Origin: Bacteriovoracaceae bacterium UBA3083
GTDB lineage: Bacteria > Bdellovibrionota > Bacteriovoracia > Bacteriovoracales > Bacteriovoracaceae
NCBI GenBank assembly: GCA_002366565.1
Contig: DFBJ01000009.1
Location: 744,195-808,194 of the forward strand
DNA: 64,000 nucleotides
Direction: 5' to 3'
In this document: piece by piece, positions 54,419 to 62,594 of the stretch
How the letters are laid out: each line of letters opens with the position of its first letter
Position numbering within the stretch: the stretch's first letter is position 1
The notes under the pieces: model-generated
What the model was told of the DNA's origin: nothing
The model's input: only the letters and a program-made list of their open reading frames with translations
Database searches by the model: none
Program-made: the position numbers and the translations under genes

Positions 54419-57400
54419 AGATACATATCTATATTTTCTCTTTCACTCTTCTATTTCTTCAATAGTTATGGTGGAAATGCTCGCCAAGAAAGGGCCAAGA
54501 GGGCCATGGATAAGAGGCGCTATCAAGTTGAATCTTTTGATCAATATGACTTCAATCTCTGCCAAAAACATTCAAGTGATAAAGAAAATTATTATATATT
54601 CAAGTGTGTTGAAGATACTGTCTACACTAGCCCTATATCTAATCTAGAAAATAGCCAGTACCGAATAAGTAAGAAAGTCTACAGTGACCACTTTCTAAAA
54701 GATTTAAAAGATTACACTTTAAAGTCTCTGCAAAAAAATGAAGAGTCTATTCTAAGTTTAGTTGAATGTATTGATTCGGACACAGATGATTGTGTAACGA
54801 AGAAAGAAGAACTTAAAGAATATGTTAAAAGCAAGCTTCCAAGCTATAGAAAAACCTTAGCACTCTCTAATATTGAAATCTTAAAAGCTAGAGGACTCAA
54901 ATTTTACGAAGTTCCTCATGAAATAGAGCATAGTAGCCTAAGTTATGAGATCCCTAATTTATCTAAAGAAGAACACAAGAAAGCTAAGGATATTAAGAAA
55001 GAGATCGTCTATGGACTTGAGCAAGATACTCTTTCTCAAATAGATCATAAGTGCATCACTTACGATTATGAATATAAAGAAAATATATGCCCTCTCTATA
55101 TTAAGAATAAAATTGGAAACCAAGTCTCTAAAGGGATAAATAGAGTCAAAGAGCAGTACGAGAAAGAGTACAATAAGCGAAATGACGCTGATAGCTTGAT
55201 CGGAAGGTTAAACCTTAGAGGCGACGAGAGTGATAGTGCTATATTATCAGAATTAAAAAAACAGCTTTCACTATCAGTAGAAGCAAATAGAGAAGCCTAT
55301 AGAAAAATATCTAAATTAGATTCAGACAGTGAATTAATTGATTTAGTGAAAAACAAAGTTGCTGTCCAAGGCTATTTAAAAACACAAGGTGTATCTAAAG
55401 CATCTTGTGATTTTGCGCAATCCCTATATCAAGATGTAAAGTCGGATCAGTTAATGTCTTCTTTATATTTAGGGGGAGCAGCCATTGTAGGTGGAGGAAT
55501 ATGCTTAGGAACTTTTGGGGTTGGCTGTGCTATTGGAGTAGGGCTTGTTGCTGAAGCTACCGACTTATATATGCAACAGAGTAACTTGGAGAGTTCAAGA
55601 TTATCATATTCTGCAGGAATAGGAACGGTTGGGGATATTGAAAGTGCTGAGAGTGATCGTAATCTTGCTTTAGCATTTGTCGCTGTAGGTAGTGTTGGTC
55701 AACTTGCAAATCCGGTCTTAAAAATTGCAAAGAAAAGTTATTCTTCAGTAAGAAAGACTCTTGATAAAATTCCTAGTAAAAATCAACCTAGTTTAGATCT
55801 TAGTGAAATAAGAAACTATAGGCCTGTGATTGCTAGAGAATATTCGAGTATAAGCCAGTTAAAGAATAAATATAGTCTTTATAATTTAACAACTCCTAGG
55901 CTTAATAAACGCTGGATTGATACAGCAACAAATTCTGACTCATCTTTGTTTTTAGATGTTGAAAATGGAGCTCTCAAAAGATTGAATGACTCTATTGGAG
56001 ATAAGGAGCTTGTAACTTCTTTAACTAATCTTCATAAAGATATTCTATATGATCGCATTAATAAACTAACTAAAAAATATGATGGAATAGAATTTGAAGT
56101 TTATTCAGACTTTAAGTCTTTAAGGTTTGCATTCACTCCTAAGGATATTCCAGAAGATATAAAGAATAAGTTAATCAAGGATTTAAATCTTACCTATAAA
56201 AATGCAAATCAAGAATTTGCGACGAAGATAAAAAACCTTGAAGGAATAGGAAAAGAAGACCCTTCTGCTTGGTTTGAGGGAGGACTTGGAATAACTGCAG
56301 ATGCTGCTGGACAAGCAGCTAAAAGAGCAAGAGCTATACGTAACTCTGAAGTAAAGTTAACTTCTTTTAATGAAATTAAAAACTTAGTTGAAAATGATGT
56401 GAAATACATTAAAACATACTCTTCAACTCTTAGAGAGAGTCCTCTTTATAATGCTAAACTTGTTGACAAAATTTCAAATAGTGGAGCTCGAACACTAAAA
56501 CTTGAAGTTTTTGAAGCGGTTAGAAAATCTATGGGAAATTATTCTTCATCTGATTTAAAAGAACTTATTCCTGCTAATGCAAGTAAGTCTGATTTTGAGA
56601 AAGCTGCAAGTGAATTAAATGGAAAAAATATTCAGATAACACTTAAGAATAAATTTGGGGTATCCCTATCTAGTGAGGAAAGTAGAGGGCTTGTTGAATA
56701 TGTTCGACAGCTAGATGGATTAACTCCTGGTCTTAGGCAAGAGGCTAGAGTTGTTGCTACATTAGATAATGCTAATCTCGGAGGGTTCTCTGGTGATATT
56801 ACTGCAATGGGGGCAAGAAATATTCGACAAGTTGCCATTGATATAGCTCAGACAAAGTCTTCGAGACCTGATGAAATTCTAGCTGTAACAAGAACGGGAG
56901 AAAGAAGTGTTACTAGAAAATTTGAAAGTATTAAAAGTAATTTTACAACGACTGTAAAAAATGTTTTTGAAGAAAGAAAAATAAAATATTACTCAAAATG
57001 TTCTGGTGACGACTGTGTTGTAGTTCCAAAAGTAAAGTTAAAGAAAGGTGATGAGATTGCAATTGTAAATGCCTTCAGGAATCAAGATAATCCATCCCAA
57101 TATAGACTTAGCTTTATACCACCAGGTATTGATAAGAGTAAACGAACTCTACTGGCTACTCATGGTGAGTTAATAGAAAAGGAGCTTCGTAAACAAATCT
57201 CTGGACTTGCAAAGGACAAAATTCCATATGCTAAAGTATCTAAATTAACGATGGGGACTCGTATGCCTTCTTCTGTTAATAGAGGAGATGTGGAGTTGTA
57301 CCTAGGTGTTTCTAAAAATGTAAAACTTTCTGCTAACGAGAAAGATTTACTGGAGAAAGCTTACAAGAGAGCTGTTGATAAAATAAATAGAAATCTTCAG

Positions 57401-57463
57401 ATGGAGTCTACTGATAGTTCTCAATTTTTATATGATAGTGGTGGGATAAACTTTATTGAATAA
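54410..57463 (+). CDS. Large exported protein of unknown function
   Basis: 1017 residues from a GTG; an in-frame stop at 54401 rules out a longer start. A short hydrophobic leader (LIRYISIFSLSLFYFFNSYG) suggests export. The next 330 residues are charged and helical with several cysteines (LCQKH, FKCVED, LVECIDSDTDDCV, KCITYD, ENICPLY). A glycine-rich hydrophobic stretch follows at about 350-385 (YLGGAAIVGGGICLGTFGVGCAIGVGLVAE is split by Gly-zipper repeats). The C-terminal 600 residues mix helical and beta parts with no signature I know. Size, export and Gly-zipper recall polymorphic toxins or adhesion/effector proteins of predators, but no toxin domain or immunity gene is visible. Confidence 0.7.
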   Translation: MLIRYISIFSLSLFYFFNSYGGNARQERAKRAMDKRRYQVESFDQYDFNLCQKHSSDKENYYIFKCVEDTVYTSPISNLENSQYRISKKVYSDHFLKDLKDYTLKSLQKNEESILSLVECIDSDTDDCVTKKEELKEYVKSKLPSYRKTLALSNIEILKARGLKFYEVPHEIEHSSLSYEIPNLSKEEHKKAKDIKKEIVYGLEQDTLSQIDHKCITYDYEYKENICPLYIKNKIGNQVSKGINRVKEQYEKEYNKRNDADSLIGRLNLRGDESDSAILSELKKQLSLSVEANREAYRKISKLDSDSELIDLVKNKVAVQGYLKTQGVSKASCDFAQSLYQDVKSDQLMSSLYLGGAAIVGGGICLGTFGVGCAIGVGLVAEATDLYMQQSNLESSRLSYSAGIGTVGDIESAESDRNLALAFVAVGSVGQLANPVLKIAKKSYSSVRKTLDKIPSKNQPSLDLSEIRNYRPVIAREYSSISQLKNKYSLYNLTTPRLNKRWIDTATNSDSSLFLDVENGALKRLNDSIGDKELVTSLTNLHKDILYDRINKLTKKYDGIEFEVYSDFKSLRFAFTPKDIPEDIKNKLIKDLNLTYKNANQEFATKIKNLEGIGKEDPSAWFEGGLGITADAAGQAAKRARAIRNSEVKLTSFNEIKNLVENDVKYIKTYSSTLRESPLYNAKLVDKISNSGARTLKLEVFEAVRKSMGNYSSSDLKELIPANASKSDFEKAASELNGKNIQITLKNKFGVSLSSEESRGLVEYVRQLDGLTPGLRQEARVVATLDNANLGGFSGDITAMGARNIRQVAIDIAQTKSSRPDEILAVTRTGERSVTRKFESIKSNFTTTVKNVFEERKIKYYSKCSGDDCVVVPKVKLKKGDEIAIVNAFRNQDNPSQYRLSFIPPGIDKSKRTLLATHGELIEKELRKQISGLAKDKIPYAKVSKLTMGTRMPSSVNRGDVELYLGVSKNVKLSANEKDLLEKAYKRAVDKINRNLQMESTDSSQFLYDSGGINFIE

Positions 57464-57468
57464 AAAAT

Positions 57469-57498
57469 AGTGCCATATACCCTTAGGTATATAGCACT
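57469..57498. terminator. Hairpin between convergent genes
   Basis: Stem AGTGC-ATATACC with GGTATAT-GCACT (57469-57481 with 57486-57498), one C-A mismatch, loop CTTA. It sits 6 bases after the stop of the large exported protein gene and 10 bases after the end of the convergent aldolase gene; A-rich on the left, T-rich on the right, so it can act both ways. Confidence 0.7.
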
Positions 57499-57507
57499 TC
57501 TACATTT

Positions 57508-58533
57508 CTATAATAGGATTGATTTACCATCTGACTTCAAGTCTCTACAAGCTTTTGCAATTCTTGCTGTCATATTTTTTTCTCCGGCCTTCATCCATGC
57601 TCTTGGATCATAGAATTTCTTATTTCCTACTTCTCCTTCGATTTTAAGCATACCATCATAATTCTTAAACATATGATCCACTATTGCTCGAGAATACTCA
57701 TATTGAGTGTCTGTATCAATATTCATTTTAATAACACCATAACCAAGAGTTTCATGAATCTCACTTAATTCAGATCCTGAACCTCCGTGAAAAACTAGCC
57801 AGTTTGTAGCATCTTCACCAAGTTCTTTTGCAATAGCAGCTTGTCCGTCTCTTAGAACCTCTGGTCTTAGTTTTACATTACCTGGCTTATAAACACCGTG
57901 AACATTTCCAAAAGTTGCTGCATACATAAATCTACCAATTGGTCTTAGGGCCTTAGTTACTTCAACCATTTCCTCTGGACTTGTATATAGTTTATCAGCA
58001 GGTGCATCTTCATTGTTTACACCATCTTCTTCTCCACCAACAACGCCTGTTTCAATCTCTAAAATGATTTCTGATTTAGCACATCTCTCGTGAAGCTTTT
58101 TACTCATTTCAATATTTTCATTAGTTGGAAGAACTGATCCGTCGAACATGTGAGAATTGAAAAGGTTAGGAAGCCCTTGAGCTCTTCTTTTTTCTGTTTC
58201 TTCAATTAAAGGAATAAGAAAAGAGTCTACTTTCTCTGGGTGACAGTGGTCAGTATGTAGAGCAATACACACATCATATTGTTCGGCCATTAGGTGAACA
58301 TGTTGAGCAATAGAAATAGCACCAAGTACTTCGTTTCCTACAGCAATTCCTGAAGCAAACTTTCCTCCACCAGTAGAAACCTGAATAATCCCATCTGATT
58401 TCATTTCTGCAAATGCTGCTAGTGCCGCATTAGCTGTAGAAGTTGATGTCACATTAATAGCTGGATAAGCATATCCTTCTTTTTTGGCTTTATCTAGCAT
58501 TGCGCAATATTGTTCGTGTGTAGCAATTGGCAT
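57508..58533 (-). CDS. fba: Class II fructose-bisphosphate aldolase
   Basis: 341-residue zinc aldolase interconverting fructose 1,6-bisphosphate with dihydroxyacetone phosphate and glyceraldehyde 3-phosphate. The N-terminus AYPAINVTSTSTANAALAAF, zinc ligands in IALHTDHCHPE, the acidic EIETGVVGGEEDGV, and NVHGVYKPGN, LVFHGGSGSE and KMNIDTDTQYEYSRA are all conserved. Length fits the longer class IIA group. GGAGAATAT precedes the ATG. Monocistronic. Confidence 0.96.
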   Translation of the reverse strand: MPIATHEQYCAMLDKAKKEGYAYPAINVTSTSTANAALAAFAEMKSDGIIQVSTGGGKFASGIAVGNEVLGAISIAQHVHLMAEQYDVCIALHTDHCHPEKVDSFLIPLIEETEKRRAQGLPNLFNSHMFDGSVLPTNENIEMSKKLHERCAKSEIILEIETGVVGGEEDGVNNEDAPADKLYTSPEEMVEVTKALRPIGRFMYAATFGNVHGVYKPGNVKLRPEVLRDGQAAIAKELGEDATNWLVFHGGSGSELSEIHETLGYGVIKMNIDTDTQYEYSRAIVDHMFKNYDGMLKIEGEVGNKKFYDPRAWMKAGEKNMTARIAKACRDLKSDGKSILL

Positions 58534-58738
58534 ATATTCTCCTATAAAATTAACTGATCATAAGCTTGATCTAACATTTAACCTTAAAATAGCTAATATT
58601 TCACCATGCAATGTGTATAAAAACGATATCTTTGTGCTTAGCGCATATTCGACAAGAGTTTTCAAACCCTTAGAAATATGGTTAAGTATCTACTTTCAAA
58701 CACATGACAAATTTTAGAAATCCGTAGAGGAAATAACT

Positions 58739-60787
58739 ATGCTTAAGAAAACCGAATTAAATTACTCACTAAAGAAAACTGACAAGGCTACGCTCAAGCA
58801 GTGGTACACACTGATGACTGTTGGGAGACTTATTGATCTTCGTGCTCCTAATTACTTAAAGCAGGCCATTGGTTGGTCATACCATGCTCCATATGCTGGA
58901 CATGATGCTATTCAGTTAGCAATCGGGCAGGTGTTCACTTTAAATGAGGATCATTTATTTCCGTATTATAGAGATATGCTTACTGCTCTTTCTGCTGGAT
59001 GTACTCCTGAAGAGTTAATTTTAAATGGTATCTCTAAAGGAACTGACTTAGCTTCAGGTGGACGTCACATGTCTAATCACTTTGCTAAACCAGAGTGGAA
59101 TATTCATAACGTATCTTCTTGTACAGGTAACCACACTCTTCACGCTGTTGGTGTTGCTAGAGCAATGAAGAGATATAAACACACAGGTGTTGCTATTTCT
59201 TCACAAGGTGAGTCTTCTGTTTCTGAAGGATATTGCTATGAAGCTATTAACGGTGCAACGAATGAGAAACTTCCTGTAGTTTTCGTATTCCAAGATAATG
59301 GTTATGGAATTTCTGTTCCTAAGAGAGATCAGTGTGCAAATGAATTTGTTGCAGATAACTTTACAGGTTTAAAGAACCTTAGAATTATCCACTGTGATGG
59401 AAAAGATGTTTTTGATTCTATGAATGCAATGAGCGCTGCTAGAAAGCATGCGATCGAAAACAATGAGCCAGTAATCGTTCATGCTAAATGTGTAAGAATG
59501 GGATCTCACTCAAACTCTGATAAGCACGAATTATATAGAGACGAAAAAGAAATTGCAGATGCAGTAGCTCAGGATCCATATGCAGCATTTAGAAAACTTT
59601 TAATAAGTGAAAAAATATTTACTGAGAAAGAATTAACAGCTGTTGATGATGAGTCTAAGAAGTCAGTTCTTGAAGCTCACTCTTTAGCTATGAAAGCACC
59701 AAATCCAGCACCTGAGTCAATTCATGACTTTGTTCTTCCTGAGCCACATAAGCCTGAGAAGTATGTTGATGGAACTCATAATGAAGAAGGCGAGCCGATG
59801 AAATTCATCGATGCCTTAAATGGTCAGCTTAAAAAAGAATTTAGATACAATGTTAATACTTTTATCTGGGGTCAAGATATGGCCAACAAAGATAAGGGTG
59901 GGATCTTCAATGTTTCTAAAGGAATGCAAGCAGAGTTTGGTAAAGATAGAGTTTTCAACGGTCCTATTGCTGAAGATTTTATCTTAGGAACTGCTAACGG
60001 TTTTTCTCGTTTTAATAAAGATATTAGAGTTGTTGTTGAAGGTGCAGAATTTGCTGATTACTTTTGGCCAGCAATGGAACAATATGTTGAATGTTCTCAT
60101 GACTACTGGAGATCAAACGGAGCCTTTGCTCCAAATATCCTAATTAGACTAGCTTCTGGTGGATACATTGGTGGTGGACTTTATCACTCTCAAAACCTTG
60201 AAGGAAACCTTGCGGGGATCCCAGGGGTAAGAATTGTATGTCCATCATTTGCTGATGATGCTGCAGGCTTAATTAGAACTGCAATGAGAAGTGAAGGGCC
60301 AACACTATTCCTAGAGCCTAAAGCTCTTTATAATGCAAAACAAGCAATGGCAGTTGTTCCTGAAGACTTTGAAGTTCCATTTGGAAAATGTAGAGTTAGA
60401 AAAGAGGGGACTGACCTTACTATTTTAACTTACGGTAATACAACTCACCACTGCTTAGAGGCGGCTGAAGTTATAGCAAATGAAGATGGAAAGAATGTTG
60501 AAGTAATTGACCTTAGATCTATCAGTCCTATCGATGAAGAAGGAATTATTAAATCTGTTTCTAAAACAAATAGATGTCTGGTTGTTCATGAAGATAAAGT
60601 ATTTGCTGGATTTGGTGGAGAGCTTGTTGCTCTTATCAATGAGAAGTGTTTTGAGTCTTTAGATGCACCTGTTAAAAGAGTTGGTTCTGAATTCACTCCT
60701 GTTGGATTTAATAGAATTCTTGAAAAAGCAGTTCTACCAAACACTGATAAGGTTGTAGCAGCAATCAGAGAAACTCTAGCCTACTAA
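58739..60787 (+). CDS. Branched-chain 2-oxoacid dehydrogenase E1, fused alpha-beta
   Basis: 682 residues joining the two E1 subunits. The alpha part (about 1-330) has GGRHMSNHFA, the thiamine diphosphate motif GESSVSEGYCYEAINGATNEKLPVVFVFQDNGYGIS, and GSHSNSDKHELYR. The beta part (about 345-682) has GQDMANKDKGGIF, GPIAEDFILGTANG, EGAEFADYFWPA and LFLEPKALYN. Most bacteria encode these as separate genes; the fused form occurs in Bacteroidota and some others. It decarboxylates branched-chain 2-oxoacids and supplies branched primers for fatty acids when E2 and E3 are present; neither is in this window. GAGGAAA precedes the ATG. Confidence 0.92.
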   Translation: MLKKTELNYSLKKTDKATLKQWYTLMTVGRLIDLRAPNYLKQAIGWSYHAPYAGHDAIQLAIGQVFTLNEDHLFPYYRDMLTALSAGCTPEELILNGISKGTDLASGGRHMSNHFAKPEWNIHNVSSCTGNHTLHAVGVARAMKRYKHTGVAISSQGESSVSEGYCYEAINGATNEKLPVVFVFQDNGYGISVPKRDQCANEFVADNFTGLKNLRIIHCDGKDVFDSMNAMSAARKHAIENNEPVIVHAKCVRMGSHSNSDKHELYRDEKEIADAVAQDPYAAFRKLLISEKIFTEKELTAVDDESKKSVLEAHSLAMKAPNPAPESIHDFVLPEPHKPEKYVDGTHNEEGEPMKFIDALNGQLKKEFRYNVNTFIWGQDMANKDKGGIFNVSKGMQAEFGKDRVFNGPIAEDFILGTANGFSRFNKDIRVVVEGAEFADYFWPAMEQYVECSHDYWRSNGAFAPNILIRLASGGYIGGGLYHSQNLEGNLAGIPGVRIVCPSFADDAAGLIRTAMRSEGPTLFLEPKALYNAKQAMAVVPEDFEVPFGKCRVRKEGTDLTILTYGNTTHHCLEAAEVIANEDGKNVEVIDLRSISPIDEEGIIKSVSKTNRCLVVHEDKVFAGFGGELVALINEKCFESLDAPVKRVGSEFTPVGFNRILEKAVLPNTDKVVAAIRETLAY

Positions 60788-60790
60788 TTC

Positions 60791-60829
60791 AAAAAAAATG
60801 GCAGAAGGGAAACCTTCTGCCAATATTTC
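60791..60829. terminator. Bidirectional terminator
   Basis: Perfect 10-bp stem TGGCAGAAGG/CCTTCTGCCA (60799-60808 with 60813-60822) with GAAA loop. Eight As on the left make it a strong terminator for the minus-strand chemoreceptor gene; the right side (ATATTTCTT) is a weaker one for the dehydrogenase gene. Confidence 0.92.
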
Positions 60830-62404
60830 TTATGCTGCTTTCTGTCCGTTAACTAATTCTCTTACTCTTTCTACAACTATAATTAAATCATCAGCTTCTT
60901 TTTGAAGTTCTTTTGAAGATGCTTCAGTACTTATGACGACATCATTATTTTTATGAGAGACTTGATCGAGAAGCTCCATCGCTCTTGAAATTTCATGAAC
61001 ACCTTGCGATTGCTCTTTTGAGGCCTCAGCTATCTCTGCCACCTTACGATTTACATTATCTACGTTATTAATGATCTCATCGAGCACTACCTTACATTCC
61101 TGTGCGCGATCCTTTCCCTTTGCAACTGCTGTTTTTCCGTCCTCAATCATGCGCTCCATAACCGATGTAGTGCTTGATACAATAGTCTCAACTTTTGTCA
61201 TACTACTTTCGATTAACTCTCTAATTTCTTCTGAGGCATTTCCAGACATATTGGCAAGAGCGCCAACTTCTTCAGCAACAACAGCAAAGCCTTTTCCAGA
61301 TTCTCCGGCCCTTGCCGCTTCTACTGAAGCATTGAAAGAAAGAAGCTTTGTTTGAAAAACAATATCGTTAATAACTTTAGTTTTATCATTTATATTTTTT
61401 ATAATATTCAATATTTCAGTTACTTCATCATTAGTTTGTTGCATACGTTTAATAACATTATCGTTATTACTCGCAATCTCGTCTATTGTTGTAAGCATTT
61501 CATCGACTCTCTTTTTTCCACTACTGGCAGAGCGCTGTGACTCAAGAGAGGTTGTTTTTGACTCTTCTGCTGATGTTGCATTTCTTGAAATCATGGCATT
61601 AATTTCTTCGACTGAAGACACTGTTTCCTGGAGACTTGAGGCCTGTTCTTGGCTGGAGCTTGCAAGGTTCTCACAATTATTTAAACTGTCTTTTGCTCCC
61701 TTTGCCACTTCCTCTGAAGTTGAAAACAATCTATTTGCAATATCAAGTAGAGGTTCACGTATATTCTTTTTAACAATAACTGTTACTGCTAAGACAAGTA
61801 TAATCATTGCAATCCCAACTTTAATAGAGTCTGCAATTAAGATTGAAGTAATTGTTGCTTGTACATCTTGGATATAAATACCTGTCCCAAGTGTCCAGTC
61901 CCATTTTTCGTTGTATAAAACATAAGATAATTTTGGAACAAACTTATCTTTATCTTTTTTATCATTCCAGACATATTGTAGAAATCCAGATCCGTTAGTC
62001 TTAGCGATTTGGCTAAAGAGAACAAATATATGTGCACCGGCCTTATCTTTAAACTCACTCATATTTTTTCCAATGAGTTCGGTCTTTGGATGTGAGATTA
62101 AAGTTGGAGTTGAATCATTTACCCAGAGGTAATCGTCACCGTCTTGTCCATATCTAATTTTTGAAATGGTCTTTGCAGCTTGGTCCTTAGCTTCTTGTTC
62201 TGTAAGTTCACCAAGCTCAGCTTTTTCTTGATACTCTTCGATTACTTTCATAGCCGTTTGTGTGACAAACTCTATAGATAATCTCTTTTCTTTCATCAAG
62301 TTTTTTGATGTATTCTGATACGAAGAATATATAGAAAAACTAGCAAATATTATAAATGGAATAACTACTATAAGTAGTATTTTTTGACCGATATTTAATT
62401 TCAT
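60830..62404 (-). CDS. Methyl-accepting chemotaxis protein with single Cache domain
   Basis: 524 residues. Membrane segment about 8-28, periplasmic sCache_2 domain (about 35-190: IRYGQDGDDYLWVNDS, LISHPKTELIGKNMSEF, YNEKWDWTLGTGIYI), second membrane segment about 190-212, then the signalling domain with tip VFQTKLLSFNASVEAARAGESGKGFAVVAEEV. sCache_2 domains often bind small organic acids. No CheR-binding pentapeptide at the C-terminus (ends NGQKAA). Its tip sequence is nearly identical to that of the other receptor in the window. The Shine-Dalgarno GGAGG can pair with an upstream segment. Confidence 0.95.
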   Translation of the reverse strand: MKLNIGQKILLIVVIPFIIFASFSIYSSYQNTSKNLMKEKRLSIEFVTQTAMKVIEEYQEKAELGELTEQEAKDQAAKTISKIRYGQDGDDYLWVNDSTPTLISHPKTELIGKNMSEFKDKAGAHIFVLFSQIAKTNGSGFLQYVWNDKKDKDKFVPKLSYVLYNEKWDWTLGTGIYIQDVQATITSILIADSIKVGIAMIILVLAVTVIVKKNIREPLLDIANRLFSTSEEVAKGAKDSLNNCENLASSSQEQASSLQETVSSVEEINAMISRNATSAEESKTTSLESQRSASSGKKRVDEMLTTIDEIASNNDNVIKRMQQTNDEVTEILNIIKNINDKTKVINDIVFQTKLLSFNASVEAARAGESGKGFAVVAEEVGALANMSGNASEEIRELIESSMTKVETIVSSTTSVMERMIEDGKTAVAKGKDRAQECKVVLDEIINNVDNVNRKVAEIAEASKEQSQGVHEISRAMELLDQVSHKNNDVVISTEASSKELQKEADDLIIVVERVRELVNGQKAA

Positions 62405-62407
62405 GAA

Positions 62408-62438
62408 GAACCTCCATATCTTTCTTCGGGAAAGGTTC
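62408..62438 (-). promoter_or_regulatory. Possible Shine-Dalgarno-sequestering stem in chemoreceptor leader
   Basis: On the minus strand GAACCT (62438-62433) can pair with AGGTTC (62413-62408), which contains part of the GGAGG ribosome binding site just before the ATG at 62404. A local alternative hairpin CTTTC/GAAAG uses overlapping bases, so the two structures exclude each other. Confidence 0.3.
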
Positions 62439-62562
62439 TGAACTAATTACTTAATTTAACCTTAAGAATTCTTTTATTTTACACAGTAAATAAGTATTAA
62501 TTATGAAGGAGTAGAGGATAATCTATATTATTTTGTGATATTTCTATGAATCTTTAAAATAA

Positions 62563-62586
62563 GGTACTAAGGAAAACCTTAGTACC
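62563..62586 (-). terminator. Terminator of the adenylate cyclase gene
   Basis: Perfect 10-bp stem GGTACTAAGG/CCTTAGTACC (62563-62572 with 62577-62586), 4-base loop. On the minus strand it lies 8 bases after the stop at 62595 and is followed by TTATTTTAAAG. Confidence 0.85.
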
Positions 62587-62594
62587 AAGAGAAT

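Noticed and set aside
54390..54647. 85-codon frame at the start of the 1017-residue gene
   Set aside because: It overlaps the large gene in another frame, has no Shine-Dalgarno and is much shorter than the continuous frame with an export signal.
61071..61877. Plus-strand frames opposite the second chemoreceptor gene
   Set aside because: They are antisense to strongly conserved chemoreceptor sequence and have no start signals.
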